Positions 1 to 10,645 of a stretch of DNA of 64,000 nucleotides are shown here, one piece after another. Positions within the stretch are counted from its first letter, which is position 1. Each line of letters starts with the position of its first letter. The DNA lies in contig JAIMAI010000010.1 of the NCBI GenBank assembly GCA_023512015.1, positions 1 to 64,000 of the forward strand, read 5' to 3'. Both the position numbers and the translations under genes were made by a program. The DNA comes from Acidothermus sp. Its GTDB lineage: Bacteria; Actinomycetota; Actinomycetes; Acidothermales; Acidothermaceae. The notes beneath the pieces are model-generated. The model worked only from the letters and a program-made list of their open reading frames with translations. It ran no database searches and was not told where the DNA came from.

Positions 1-2
1 GC

Positions 3-398
3 GAAAACCAAGCCATCGCCACCGTCCTCGCCTTCTTCGACGCCATGAACTACCAAATCGACACCGGCAGCACTGATCACTTCAACGGTATCGTCAGCTC
101 CTATTGCGCGAAGTGTGCGCAGGTCGTTGCAGAGACCCGTTCATTGCAAACAAATGGTAATCACATTCAAGGAGGCCACTTTCACGTCATCAGTGTCGAT
201 TCAGTATATCCCACAGATGCGGCCCTAATATCCGTTCTCGTCACGGCACGAGAGGACGCCGGTGAGCAACTCGATGTCAGCGGCAATATCTTGCGTTATT
301 TCCAGCAGATTCCACCAACACAAGTAGGATTGTCAGTAAACATCGAAACTCAGCACGCGATCATCCAGCACTTCTACTATATCGGGCGGTCGTCGTGA
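3..398 (+). CDS. Partial hypothetical protein, possibly the C-terminus of a DUF6318-like protein (5' end outside window)
   Basis: Frame stays open upstream of the 45..398 ORF to the window edge; 'FFDAMNYQIDTGSTDHFNGIVSSYCAKC' resembles actinobacterial DUF6318-type lipoproteins. Confidence 0.45.
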   Translation, partial: ENQAIATVLAFFDAMNYQIDTGSTDHFNGIVSSYCAKCAQVVAETRSLQTNGNHIQGGHFHVISVDSVYPTDAALISVLVTAREDAGEQLDVSGNILRYFQQIPPTQVGLSVNIETQHAIIQHFYYIGRSS

Positions 399-1124
399 GG
401 AGAGCTCTTCGATCCTAGCGTGTAGTTGCATTTTGATTGTTATATCAACTTTCATCGATGCGTCCTCGTCGACCAAGTGCCCGCCGACGGTTCGGACGGC
501 GGAAGTAAGGGCGTGTGCGGCGCGGGACCCGACGCGACCTCCGCCTCGTTAGACAGGCTGTACGCCGCGATGGTCGGCACAGTGCCGGATCCGGCAATCG
601 TTCGGGTAGAGGTCAGGCTGAACGGGCGTACGACACGCGCCGACGTCGTGGCGCAGTATTTTGCGATAGCGCCTCCCGAGGGACTCGCACCGTCGTCCGT
701 AACTGGATCCGTCCTAATCACCGGCTTTTACGCTGATGGGAAAAGGCTGGGAGCTGGTCGCTCACTCTTTTCCCATCCGTCGATCCGTGCACATCGAAGG
801 TCGCAGGATCGATTTGCCATTCGCCGTCGGCCGCATCATAATGAGATCCGCGATAACTCGCAGCAGGCATAAGCACACGAAGAATACTAAGACTTAGCGA
901 GATAGTGGGACGACAACCGCGGCTTCCACCACCCGATATTTCTCTATCCGATGAGCCTACGGCGCCCTAGTCAGCAGGCCACCAACAATCTTGGGGACGA
1001 CCACGCGAGTGAGCCATTAGATGAGGAATCTTCTCGACTTTGGTGAATGGTAGCCGGCTCCTCGACCACTCGACACTTCCCGATCCGCGGAGCCAACGTC
1101 GCAGCTGAACTGCCGTCCCAAAAG

Positions 1125-1163
1125 CATCGAGGCGGTGGACACCCCTTCTCCACCGCCTCGATG
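1125..1163 (-). terminator. Strong hairpin, probable terminator of acs
   Basis: Perfect 14-bp inverted repeat CATCGAGGCGGTGG / CCACCGCCTCGATG with 11-nt loop, just 3' of the acs stop on the minus strand. Confidence 0.7.
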
Positions 1164-1210
1164 TGCCCAATAGCCGCCAAGCCAGAGGGCAGCGTCGCTA
1201 CGTTTGCCGC

Positions 1211-3352
1211 TTATTCGACTCTCCCGAAGGAGCGAATCTCCTCCAACTCCTCAGGCGTCAACTGCCGCGGCACCTCACCGCGATTGATCTTCTCCGTTTG
1301 AACAGCCCGGCGAATCTCCTCCACAATCTCCGGATTGGCAAGAGTCGTGGTGTCTCCGACGTCCGTGAAGTTGGAGATGCCCGCGAGGATACGCCGCATG
1401 ATCTTAGCTGACCTCGTCTTCGGTAGGTCCGGGACGATCCACACACTCTTGGGCCGGGCAATCTTCCCTATTTCTCTTTCGATCGCCTGCGTCACTTTGG
1501 CCGTTATCTCCGGGCTCGGTTGGACATCCGGCTTGAGGGAGACGTACATCTCGACGGCACGGCCGCGCAGTTCGTCCATCACGGGCACGGCGGCCGCCTC
1601 GGCCACCTCCGGAACGGTCAGGGTCGCCGCCTCGAGCTCCTTGGTGCCGAGCCGATGACCGGCAACGTTGATGACGTCGTCCACCCGGCCGAGAATTCGG
1701 AAGTAGCCGTCCGCGGCCTGGACCGCGCCGTCTCCCGAGAAATACGGCCAGTCACGCCAGTCCTTGCTCGACCGGTCGCGACAGTACTTGGCGTAGTAGG
1801 TCTGCACGAAGCGTTCCGGCTGCTTCCAAATCCCTTGGAACACCCCCGGCCACGGATTGCGGATACACATGTTGCCCGCACGGCCACTGCCGGGTGGCAC
1901 GACCTCGCCGTTCTCGTCGTAAATCACCGGAAAGACGCCGAGAACACCCGGCCCGCAACTACCCGGCTTCATCGGCATCAACGCCGGAAGTTGGCAGCCT
2001 AGGAACCCTCCATTCTCCGTCTGCCACCAGGTATCGACGATGACAGCCTCACGCTTGCCGATGACCTCGTGATACCACCGCCACACGTCGGGCTCGATCG
2101 GTTCCCCGACTGTCGTCATGAGTTTGAAGTGGTAGTTGTATTTCGCGGGCTCGTCGGGTCCAACCTTTCGGAGCATCCGGATGGTCGTCGGCGATGTGTG
2201 GAAGATGTTCACACCCAACCGTTCGGCGATCCGCCAGGGCCGGCCGGCGTCCGGATAAGTCGGCGTCCCCTCGTACATGACGCTCGTCGTCCCTAACGCC
2301 AGCGGACCGTACACGATGTAGCTGTGGCCTGTGATCCATCCGATGTCGGCGAAGCACCAGTAGGTGTCCTCAGGATGAATGTCAAGGTAGTACTTCGAAG
2401 TCCCGGCCACGTAGGAGAGGTAGCCTCCCGTGGAGTGCTGACAGCCCTTGGGGCGTCCGGTCGTCCCGCTGGTGTACATCAGGAAGAGCGTTGCTTCGGC
2501 CGGCATGGAGACCGGGTCGACCAGTGCGCCGCGATACTGCGGCATGATTTCGTCGACGAAGAAGTCGCGCCCCTGCACCATGGGCGACTTCGACGCATAC
2601 TGGCCGGAATGACGCCGGAATACCAAAACTTTCTCGACCGGGCAGCCGAGTTGATTTGCCCGCTCGACCGCTTCGTCCGCTTTCACCTTGTGGTCGAGGA
2701 GCTCACCCGACCGGTAATAGCCATCCATCGTGACGAGGATCTTGCTCTCGGCGTCCGCGATACGTTCTCCACACGCCGCACCGCTGAAGCCCGCGAACAC
2801 CTGCGAATGAATGGCACCAAGACGTGCACAAGCGAGCATCGCGATCGGAAGCTCGAGGACCATCGGCAAGTGCAGCGTGACCCGATCACCGGTCTTCACT
2901 CCCGCGAAATCCCGCAGGAGCACGGCGAATTCGTTGACCCTTCGATAGAGCTCCTGATAAGTAAGCGCTACGGTGGGCTGATCCTCCGGCTCCGGCACCC
3001 AGATGAACGCCGCCTTGTCACGACTGTTCGCCAAATGACGGTCGACGCAGTTGTAGCACGCGTTGAGTCGTCCGCCGACGAACCACTTCCAGAAAGGCGG
3101 GTTGCTGGTGTCGAGCGTGGTATGCCAGTAGCGGTCCCACGTCAACAAGTCCGCGTACTCACGAAAGCATTCGGGGTAGTTCTCCTCGCGGAACCGCTCC
3201 AGGAGTGTCGGGTCCCCTGAGTTGGCCTGCGCGATGAAACTCGCCGGCGGATAGACGTAGGGCTCCTCCTTCCAGTGAACCGCGATCTGAGCCTCACTGA
3301 TCTGTATTTCCGGCGCGTCGACTTGGGTTGCGCGATCGTCTGCTGCCACCAT
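1211..3352 (-). CDS. acs: Acetyl-CoA synthetase (AMP-forming)
   Basis: 713 aa; motifs YTSGTTGRPKG, DTWWQTENGG, GRVDDVINVAGHRLGT, C-terminal KTRSAKIMRR. Confidence 0.93.
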   Translation of the reverse strand: MVAADDRATQVDAPEIQISEAQIAVHWKEEPYVYPPASFIAQANSGDPTLLERFREENYPECFREYADLLTWDRYWHTTLDTSNPPFWKWFVGGRLNACYNCVDRHLANSRDKAAFIWVPEPEDQPTVALTYQELYRRVNEFAVLLRDFAGVKTGDRVTLHLPMVLELPIAMLACARLGAIHSQVFAGFSGAACGERIADAESKILVTMDGYYRSGELLDHKVKADEAVERANQLGCPVEKVLVFRRHSGQYASKSPMVQGRDFFVDEIMPQYRGALVDPVSMPAEATLFLMYTSGTTGRPKGCQHSTGGYLSYVAGTSKYYLDIHPEDTYWCFADIGWITGHSYIVYGPLALGTTSVMYEGTPTYPDAGRPWRIAERLGVNIFHTSPTTIRMLRKVGPDEPAKYNYHFKLMTTVGEPIEPDVWRWYHEVIGKREAVIVDTWWQTENGGFLGCQLPALMPMKPGSCGPGVLGVFPVIYDENGEVVPPGSGRAGNMCIRNPWPGVFQGIWKQPERFVQTYYAKYCRDRSSKDWRDWPYFSGDGAVQAADGYFRILGRVDDVINVAGHRLGTKELEAATLTVPEVAEAAAVPVMDELRGRAVEMYVSLKPDVQPSPEITAKVTQAIEREIGKIARPKSVWIVPDLPKTRSAKIMRRILAGISNFTDVGDTTTLANPEIVEEIRRAVQTEKINRGEVPRQLTPEELEEIRSFGRVE

Positions 3353-3424
3353 CTCGGCCTACTCCCTTCTCCACTCCCCTACTGGTACGTTTGCGTGGCT
3401 CGCACTGCGCTAACGCGGCGGGAA

Positions 3425-4102
3425 CTAGCTGCGCGGGAAGGGATCGGACGACGCGACAGCCGGCCTGCTTCCCACACGCACGATCGGCCGGCCGACAGGT
3501 GCAAACGGGCGACCGACCATTCCGTTGATAACCCCGGCCGATGACGTGTACCACGCCACGATGGCGGTGATGACGCCGACGATTCCGCCGGCTTTGACGA
3601 TATTCGTAGTGCCGTTGAAGAAACCGATCACTAGCAGGACTTCGGTGACCTCGAGGGTCAGGAAGACACCGAACACCGCCCAGTTGACCCACAGGCTCCA
3701 CAACAGCATGTAGGTGTTGAACAGAAGGAACGCAAGGAGAATCCACGCGAGATCGTTGTCTACCTGCGACCCGTTTTGTGCAGTAGGGGCCACCAACTTC
3801 ACGTACAGGCCGAGGCCGATCCAGAAGCCACCGTACGTGGAAAATGCGGTGGCGCCGAATACGTTGCGATTGCGGAACTCCCACATGCCGGCCAGCAACT
3901 GGACCAATCCGCCGTATGCGAAGGCGTACCCGAGCCAGGCATCGGTCCCGTTGGTCCAGCCGGCGTTCTTCGCCGACAGGAGAAACGTCGTCAAGGCGAA
4001 ACCTGCAAGTCCGAGAGGAGCTGGATCTGCCGGCGTGGGCAATCCGGTCACCCTGGTCGATTGCTCTTGTTCGAGCCGCCCGGGTTCCAAGGTCGTGGCC
4101 AC
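3425..4102 (-). CDS. GPR1/FUN34/YaaH (SatP) family acetate/succinate transporter
   Basis: N-P-A-P-L-G-L-like 'ADPAPLGLAGFALTTFLLS' and multiple TM helices; GTG start at 4102 fits better than the long ORF start. Confidence 0.85.
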   Translation of the reverse strand: MATTLEPGRLEQEQSTRVTGLPTPADPAPLGLAGFALTTFLLSAKNAGWTNGTDAWLGYAFAYGGLVQLLAGMWEFRNRNVFGATAFSTYGGFWIGLGLYVKLVAPTAQNGSQVDNDLAWILLAFLLFNTYMLLWSLWVNWAVFGVFLTLEVTEVLLVIGFFNGTTNIVKAGGIVGVITAIVAWYTSSAGVINGMVGRPFAPVGRPIVRVGSRPAVASSDPFPRS

Positions 4103-4464
4103 TTCAGCCTCCGTTCGTTGATACGACCGCTCTCGTCCGATGCGGCTGAGCGTGTCGAGGAGTCGTCCGTCTACTGCTGATCGTTGGAGATCTCGGGATC
4201 CCACGCAATGCCGCCTGCTTCCGGCGTCGCCGAATGGCCTGATGCTTTCGCCGAACGCGCTCGTTTCGCCGCCGAACGGCAGAGGATCAAGGGTCTTCGG
4301 GTTTGCCCCTGCCGCAATCGAGTGATCACGTGTCGAGCTGACACAGCGGACCGCCGCCACGCCCGGCACCCCCCACCGAGGGGCCGCCGTCCGCTTCGGC
4401 ACGCATCATGCGGCCTTCGGAGCCGCACGGTGCCATACTGCGGACAAAAGAGTCCCGGTGACGC

Positions 4465-5667
4465 GTGGACGGGTTCATGGTGGCCGACGCTCCGCTCTGG
4501 TTTGCCGCAGCCTCGGTGTTGGGAATCATCGCGGCCGCGTTTCGGTACGGGCTGCGGGGTGGCCGCGATCTAGGCACGTCGAGCCAGCGGGCGACCTACC
4601 AGGTACTGCGCACGGCCAATCTCGCCGCCCCTCCCCTCCGCACGGGTCTGACAGCCACGAGCGCCCAGCAGGCGGTGGCACCGTTACGTTCCCTGCTCCA
4701 GACCCGTGGGATCGTGATCGCCGACCCAGAAGGTGTCGTGGCCTCCGAAGGAGTGGACGACGTCCATCGCCGTCTCCTCGCCCCCGCCCTGCGGCGCACC
4801 ATCGGTTCCGGCCGACCTGAGGTGCTGTCGCGAGACGACCTGAATTGCGGAGAAGGGACGTGCGAGTTGCAGACTGCCGTCGTCGTCCCGCTGAGCGTCG
4901 CGGGAACGGTCCTCGGGGCGCTCGCGGCCGTCGACGCCACTGCGCGCGCCGGATTACTGCGGCTCAGCGGCGAAGTCGCCCGGTTCGTCTCCACGCAACT
5001 CGAACTCGCGGAACTCGACCGGTCACGGGAACGTGCCATCCGCGCCGAACTGCGCTTCCTGCGCGCCCAAATCTCTCCGCATTTCGTGTACAACGCTCTG
5101 ACGGCAATCGAGTCGTTCGTTCGCTCCGATCCTGAACGCGCCCGCCGGTTGCTCATCGGCTTCGCGGATTTCACCCGTTATTGCTTCCGAAGTCACGGCC
5201 ATTTCACGACAATGGCCGAAGAGCTCCGCCTCGTCGAGATCTACCTCGAGCTGGAACAGGCGCGATTCGGGAATCGCTTCGCGGTCACGTTGCGCGTCGC
5301 TCCTGAAGTGCTGCCGGTGCGAGTCCCCTCACTGGTGTTGCAGCCTATCGTCGAGAACGCGCTCCGCCATGGATTGGAGCCCAAGCAGTCTGGGCGGCTC
5401 GACATCACCATCGAAGATGCCGACACCGAGGCGGTCGTTTGCGTCGAGGACGACGGCGTAGGCGCAGACCCGCAACGGTTACGGCGTATCCTCGCCGGGA
5501 CCATCGATGACGAGCCGGTTGGGCTGCGCAACGTGGACGAACGTCTTCGTACCGTTTTCGGCGACGAACGTGGGCTGGTCATCGAAACCGCCCCCGGTGC
5601 CGGTACCAAAGTAACCTTCCGGGTACCGAAATACCACGCCGCCATTCTGACGGGGGCGTCTCGATGA
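4465..5667 (+). CDS. LytS-type sensor histidine kinase
   Basis: 'LRFLRAQISPHFVYNALTAIESFVRSDPERAR' His_kinase box and HATPase 'IVENALRHGLEPK'. Confidence 0.88.
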   Translation: MDGFMVADAPLWFAAASVLGIIAAAFRYGLRGGRDLGTSSQRATYQVLRTANLAAPPLRTGLTATSAQQAVAPLRSLLQTRGIVIADPEGVVASEGVDDVHRRLLAPALRRTIGSGRPEVLSRDDLNCGEGTCELQTAVVVPLSVAGTVLGALAAVDATARAGLLRLSGEVARFVSTQLELAELDRSRERAIRAELRFLRAQISPHFVYNALTAIESFVRSDPERARRLLIGFADFTRYCFRSHGHFTTMAEELRLVEIYLELEQARFGNRFAVTLRVAPEVLPVRVPSLVLQPIVENALRHGLEPKQSGRLDITIEDADTEAVVCVEDDGVGADPQRLRRILAGTIDDEPVGLRNVDERLRTVFGDERGLVIETAPGAGTKVTFRVPKYHAAILTGASR

Positions 5668-6416
5668 CCATGCGCACCCTGTCGGTTCTGGCGGTCGACG
5701 ACGAACCGCCGGCGCTCGACGAACTCGTCTATTCGCTGCAGCAATGCGGTGATGTCGGGCGGGTCACGCCGGCGGGGAATGCCACCGAGGCCTTGCGCCA
5801 TCTCGAGCAAGAGAGTTTTGACGCCGTCTTCCTCGACATTGTCATGCCGGGACTCGACGGGTTGGAGCTTGCCCGGGTGCTCGGCCGTTTCGCCCAACCT
5901 CCGGCCGTCGTGTTCGTAACCGCTCACGAACAGTACGCCGTCGCGGCTTTCGGGGTTCGAGCGGTTGACTACGTCCTCAAGCCTTTCGACATCCCGCGTC
6001 TCGCGGCCTCCCTGGAACGAGTACGGGCGCATTTCGCGGGTGCTCCCGAGCAGGTCGAAGACGACGACCTCCCGACGCTTGCCGCCGAACTCCCGGGGCG
6101 GACGGTTCTGATCGACCGCGCCGACGTGGCGTGGATCGAAGCGGCGGGCGATTACGTACGCGTGCACACCACAGACGATCGGTCGTACCTGGTGCGTATT
6201 CCTCTGACAATGCTGGCGGATCGTTGGGAGCGGTATGGATTCGCCCGCATTCACCGTAGCTACGTGGTGGCGCTGCGGGCGGTGCGTGAGCTGTGCACTC
6301 AGGACGGCCAAACGACCGTCCTGGCCGGGGGACGACAACTGCCGGTGAGTCGGCGGCATCTGCGCGAATTCCGCGACCAACTCCTGCACGGCCGCAGCGG
6401 AGCGGACAAGCCATGA
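5664..6416 (+). CDS. LytTR-family response regulator
   Basis: Receiver domain (DDEPPALDEL, FLDIVMPGLDG, ALKPF-like VLKPFD) and C-terminal LytTR domain (RIHRSYVV); 4-bp overlap with kinase. Confidence 0.9.
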   Translation: MTMRTLSVLAVDDEPPALDELVYSLQQCGDVGRVTPAGNATEALRHLEQESFDAVFLDIVMPGLDGLELARVLGRFAQPPAVVFVTAHEQYAVAAFGVRAVDYVLKPFDIPRLAASLERVRAHFAGAPEQVEDDDLPTLAAELPGRTVLIDRADVAWIEAAGDYVRVHTTDDRSYLVRIPLTMLADRWERYGFARIHRSYVVALRAVRELCTQDGQTTVLAGGRQLPVSRRHLREFRDQLLHGRSGADKP

Positions 6417-6799
6417 CCGCCAAGCCGCCGCGCCAAATCGTCACCGGGCGGCCACGGAGACGTGAGGCGGGCCGAGCATACCCGGCAATCGAGGACCTGT
6501 ACACCGCCAACAGCTACGGGCAGACCTTGCTGCGTTCCCTCATGCGGGCACAGCTCGGGCTGAGTTTGAGCGTGCTCGCTCCGGCCGCCGCCGTCGTGGC
6601 CCTGTACCCGCTGCTCGTCGTACTCGTGCCGTCACTGGCGCACGCGACCGTCGGGTTCCTTCCCGTCTCTCTCGTCGTACTCGGAGGAGGGATCTATCCT
6701 CCGCTCGTCGCTCTCGCCTTCTGGTACGTGCGGCGCGCCCGGCGCATCGAGGAAAGGTTCATCGAGCTCCTGCTCAAGGAAAAGGAGGACGGCGGATGA
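6413..6799 (+). CDS. Small two-TM membrane protein (DUF485-like), symporter-associated
   Basis: ATG at 6413 overlaps regulator stop; two TM segments and position before an SSS symporter. Confidence 0.6.
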   Translation: MTAKPPRQIVTGRPRRREAGRAYPAIEDLYTANSYGQTLLRSLMRAQLGLSLSVLAPAAAVVALYPLLVVLVPSLAHATVGFLPVSLVVLGGGIYPPLVALAFWYVRRARRIEERFIELLLKEKEDGG

Positions 6800-6954
6800 G
6801 CGACGAACCGGTCACATCCCACGACGACGTGGGCGATCCGGCCTGTTGGGCCAACCGAGTCTGCCTGCGCTGCGGGGCTTTCGATGAGGAAAACCGCGGT
6901 TCTCGATGCGCCGTCTGCGGATACGTGCTTTCGATCGATGCTGATGAGGCATGA
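6796..6954 (+). CDS. 52-aa zinc-ribbon protein
   Basis: Not in ORF track; MSDEPVTSHDDVGDPACWANRVCLRCGAFDEENRGSRCAVCGYVLSIDADEA, two CxxC, overlapping both neighbours. Confidence 0.7.
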   Translation: MSDEPVTSHDDVGDPACWANRVCLRCGAFDEENRGSRCAVCGYVLSIDADEA

Positions 6955-8684
6955 CCGCACCAGCGTCGATCGCCGCAGTGCTCGTGGTGGCGATCGCCAC
7001 CGGACTTCTGGGATTACGGGGAGTGCGCGTCGCGCGCACGCCGGCGGACTTCCTCGTCGCGGCACGACAGGTTCCTCCGGTCCTGAATGCGTCCGCGATT
7101 TCCGGAGAGTATCTTTCGGCGGCGTCTTTCCTCGGAATCGCCGGCCTGGCCATGGCCGAAGGGCTGGGCGCCTTGTGGTACGCGGTCGGATACGCCGCTG
7201 GATACCTCGTCCTGCTGGCCGTGGTCGCCGCGCCGCTCCGACGCTTCGGCGCCTACACGGTTCCTGAATTCGTCGAAGGCCGTCTGGACGCCCCTAGGCT
7301 GCGGCGACTCGCGACCGCAGCAGTTATCGTCATCAGCGGCTTTTACTTGCTCCCTCAGCTACGAGGCGCGGGGATCACGTTACAGGACTCCTTCGGGGCG
7401 CCGTATTGGGCTGGGGTGCTCATCGTCGGCGTCGTCGTCACGATTGCGATCGCAAGCGGTGGGATGCGTGGAATCACCATCGTGCAGGCATTCCTGTTCT
7501 GGCTGAAATTGCTTGCCCTCGCCTTTCCGGCACTCGTGCTCCTCGCCTTCGTCCGTCACCCGCCGCTCGACGACGTGGTGCGACAAACCGCTCCGACCTT
7601 CCCTCGCCCGACGACCGTTCACGTCCCCCAGTCCGTCACCTTCGACGTCACGCACGCCGTTCCCGTCAGCGCATCCGGAGTGGTCGACGGGTCGGCCGTG
7701 AAGGGAAGCTATCTCCTCGAGCCCGGGCGGCACCGGGTCGAAGGAGGCAGCACCTTGGTCTTCCCGGCGCATGCCCTTGCTCCTCACGTCGAGGGTCTGC
7801 ACCCGCTGACCGGTGCGCAATGGGCCTCCCCGCTGGTTCGGCTGAATGGGACCCTCACCCACCCGCTTGCCGCGACGTACGGCGTCATCATCGCCACGTT
7901 CCTCGGCGCACTCGGCCTTCCCCACATCCTGGTGCGCTTCTATACCAATCCCGATGGGCATTCCGCGCGACGCACGACCGCCGTAGTGGTGCTGTTCGTC
8001 TCCACGTTCTATTTGCTCCCCGGGTTGTTCGCGCTCCTCGGGCGGTTGAATGCACCGGGTCTATATGTGACGGGGCAGACCGACGCCGACGTGTTGGTTT
8101 TGCCGCGAGTTCAGGCCATGGGCGCGACGGGAGCATTGCTCGCCGCCGTTACGGCCGCCGGCGCTGTGGCCGCCTTTCTCTCCACCTCCTCCGGCCTACT
8201 GATCGCCATGGCGGGGGCCATCAGCCACGACATCATGGGCCGCGGTTCTAGAGCTTTTCGCAGTGCAGCCCTCGGTTCGGGATTCGCCGTCACCGCCGGA
8301 GCGCTTGCCGTCGCCGGATTCTCCATCAACGTCCTCGTCGGCTGGGCTTTCGCGATCGCCGCTTCGTCCTTCGGGCCCCTACTCGTCCTCGGGATTTGGT
8401 GGCGGGGACTGACCCGCATCGGTGCGACCGTCGGACTTCTGGTGGGCGGAGGGGCGGCGACCGCGGCCGTCATCGCGTCCATGGCAGGCGTCGGCCGGAC
8501 GGGTTGGCCAGCCGTGCTGCTCGCGGAACCCGCGGTGTGGACGGTTCCGCTTGCTTTCGCCGTCATCGTCGTGGTATCCAGACTGACGAGATGGACCCTC
8601 CCCGCTGACGTCACGGGGAAACTGCTCGCGCTGCACATACCGGAAGAAATTCGTAGCCTCGAACGCCGCAAGACGCGAGTGTGA
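6951..8684 (+). CDS. Sodium:solute symporter (SSS) family, acetate permease (ActP)-like
   Basis: 'RQVPPVLNASAISGEYLSAASFLGIAGLAMAEG', 'GLPHILVRFYTNPDG', ~13 TM segments. Confidence 0.88.
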   Translation: MTAPASIAAVLVVAIATGLLGLRGVRVARTPADFLVAARQVPPVLNASAISGEYLSAASFLGIAGLAMAEGLGALWYAVGYAAGYLVLLAVVAAPLRRFGAYTVPEFVEGRLDAPRLRRLATAAVIVISGFYLLPQLRGAGITLQDSFGAPYWAGVLIVGVVVTIAIASGGMRGITIVQAFLFWLKLLALAFPALVLLAFVRHPPLDDVVRQTAPTFPRPTTVHVPQSVTFDVTHAVPVSASGVVDGSAVKGSYLLEPGRHRVEGGSTLVFPAHALAPHVEGLHPLTGAQWASPLVRLNGTLTHPLAATYGVIIATFLGALGLPHILVRFYTNPDGHSARRTTAVVVLFVSTFYLLPGLFALLGRLNAPGLYVTGQTDADVLVLPRVQAMGATGALLAAVTAAGAVAAFLSTSSGLLIAMAGAISHDIMGRGSRAFRSAALGSGFAVTAGALAVAGFSINVLVGWAFAIAASSFGPLLVLGIWWRGLTRIGATVGLLVGGGAATAAVIASMAGVGRTGWPAVLLAEPAVWTVPLAFAVIVVVSRLTRWTLPADVTGKLLALHIPEEIRSLERRKTRV

Positions 8685-8687
8685 GAG

Positions 8688-9416
8688 TCAGTTCTCGGCA
8701 GCCGCAGCCAAAGCTTCGCGAACGGTAAAGCTGCCCGCGTACAGCGCTTTCCCGATGATGAGCCCCTCGACCCCGAGCGGAACGAGCGACGCGACCGCAC
8801 GGACGTCGTCCAAGCTCGCGATACCGCCGCTCGCCACCACGGGCCGGTCCGTGGCGGCACAGACCTGCCGGAGCAACTCGAGGTTCGGCCCCCCGAGAGT
8901 ACCGTCGCGCTCCACGTCGGTCACCACGTAACGGGCGCACCCGTCGGCGTCCAGGCGAGCCAGGACGTCGAACACGTCCCCTCCCTCGCGGGTCCACCCC
9001 CGCGCCGCAAGCCGCCGTCCGCGGACGTCCAACCCCACCGCGATTTTCTCCCCGTACTCGGCGATGACGCGGCGCACCCATTCGGGATTCTCCAGCGCCG
9101 CGGTGCCGATGTTCACCCGCGCGCATCCGGTGGCGAGGGCGGCGCGCAACGAATCGTCGTCCCGGATACCGCCGGACAACTCGACCGCGATGTCCAGTTT
9201 GGCGACGACTTCGGCCAAGACCTCCCGATTGGAGCCGCGGCCGAACGCCGCGTCGAGGTCGACCAAATGCACCCAGCGGGCACCTTGTTCCTGCCAGGCA
9301 AGGGCAGCCGCAAGCGGCGAACCGTACCGGGTCTCGGTACCCGCTTCCCCACGGACCAGCCGCACCGCCTGCCCCCCGGCGACATCGACCGCCGGCAGGA
9401 TTTCCAATCCGCTCAC
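8688..9416 (-). CDS. hisA: Phosphoribosyl isomerase (HisA/PriA)
   Basis: '[31 protein letters not shown]'; GTG start overlaps hisH stop. Confidence 0.9.
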   Translation of the reverse strand: MSGLEILPAVDVAGGQAVRLVRGEAGTETRYGSPLAAALAWQEQGARWVHLVDLDAAFGRGSNREVLAEVVAKLDIAVELSGGIRDDDSLRAALATGCARVNIGTAALENPEWVRRVIAEYGEKIAVGLDVRGRRLAARGWTREGGDVFDVLARLDADGCARYVVTDVERDGTLGGPNLELLRQVCAATDRPVVASGGIASLDDVRAVASLVPLGVEGLIIGKALYAGSFTVREALAAAAEN

Positions 9417-10027
9417 GCCCACGCCTCCAACCAATTCCGCAGCACGGCCGCTCCCGCATCACCGGATTTCTCCGGATGGAACTGCGTCCCGACGACCACG
9501 CCGTCCTCGGCGGCCGCCAGGAAACGATCTGCGTCGTAGCGGCACCACGTCGCCGTCGGCGCCGCGTCGTGCGGGGCGTACGAATGCACGAAATAGAAAC
9601 GTTCGTGTTCGACCCCGCGGAACAGCACACTACCGTCCGAAGCCGCGACGGTGTTCCACCCCATGTGGGGCAGGATCGAAGCCCGCAATTGTTCGACTCC
9701 GCCCGGCCAGAAACCGATGCCGTCGCTGCGCACCCCGTGCTCGACCCCGAAACCGAACAATACCTGGAATCCCACGCAAATCCCGAAGATCGGGCGGCGG
9801 GTCTCCAGCCGCTTGCGTAACACCTCAACGGCTCCGACCCGCGTCAGCCCGCTCATGCACGCGGCGAAAGCCCCAACCCCGGGCACCACCAGGCCGTCGG
9901 CGTCCAACGCCTCGTCGGCGTCCGCGCTGATACGGACGTCGGCGCCGACCCGTTCCAGCGCACGCTGCGCCGAACGCACATTCCCCGACCCGTAGTCGAG
10001 GACGACGACCCGCGGCCTCCTACGCAC
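9413..10027 (-). CDS. hisH: Imidazole glycerol phosphate synthase glutaminase subunit
   Basis: '[21 protein letters not shown]', 'ICVGFQVLF', '[10 protein letters not shown]'. Confidence 0.92.
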   Translation of the reverse strand: MRRRPRVVVLDYGSGNVRSAQRALERVGADVRISADADEALDADGLVVPGVGAFAACMSGLTRVGAVEVLRKRLETRRPIFGICVGFQVLFGFGVEHGVRSDGIGFWPGGVEQLRASILPHMGWNTVAASDGSVLFRGVEHERFYFVHSYAPHDAAPTATWCRYDADRFLAAAEDGVVVGTQFHPEKSGDAGAAVLRNWLEAWA

Positions 10028-10060
10028 ACCCTCTCCCCGACGGCGTGTTACTCGGCGTCC

Positions 10061-10645
10061 TCACAGCACGCCCTTGGTACTCGGGATTCCGGGACCACCG
10101 TCGAGACGCACCGCGTCCCGCAACGCTCGCGCCACGGCCTTGAATTGCGCTTCGGTGACGTGGTGGGCGTTACGCCCTTCCAACACCCTGATGTGCAGGC
10201 ACATCTGCGCCTGCGCGACGAACGATTCCCAGATGTGGCGGGTGAGGGTCGTTTCGTAAGTGCCGATCAACTCGACGATCGGCGGTTCCACATGGACCAA
10301 ATACGGTCGACCCGACACATCCACGGCGACCTGGCAGAGGGTTTCGTCGAGCGGCACCAACGCGTCACCGAACCGACGAATCCCCGATTTGTCACCCAAC
10401 GCCTCACGGAACGCCTGCCCGAGGGCCAGCGCGGTGTCCTCGACCGTGTGGTGGGCGTCGACGTCGAGGTCCCCGTGGGCCGTAACGTAAAGGTCGAACC
10501 CGCCGTGTTTGCCGAGCTGAGCCAGCATGTGGTCGAAGAACGGCACTCCGGTGGAAATGCTCACCTCACCCGTACCGTCGAGGTGGAGGGTGACCGTGAC
10601 CGTGCTCTCCTTGGTAGCCCGGTGCACTTTGGCGACTCGGCTCAT
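10061..10645 (-). CDS. hisB: Imidazoleglycerol-phosphate dehydratase
   Basis: 'GVPFFDHMLAQLGKHGGFDL', 'DAHHTVEDTALALGQA', C-terminal 'PSTKGVL'. Confidence 0.95.
   Translation of the reverse strand: MSRVAKVHRATKESTVTVTLHLDGTGEVSISTGVPFFDHMLAQLGKHGGFDLYVTAHGDLDVDAHHTVEDTALALGQAFREALGDKSGIRRFGDALVPLDETLCQVAVDVSGRPYLVHVEPPIVELIGTYETTLTRHIWESFVAQAQMCLHIRVLEGRNAHHVTEAQFKAVARALRDAVRLDGGPGIPSTKGVL

Noticed and set aside
426-872. 148-aa plus-strand ORF
   Set aside because: Weak composition and no recognisable motif; overlapping ORFs in other frames; not supportable as a gene.
4103-4464. LytTR-type direct repeats in the acs/LytS divergent gap
   Set aside because: Only weak partial matches (TTCGTTGAT, ATCGTTGGA); not better than chance by eye.
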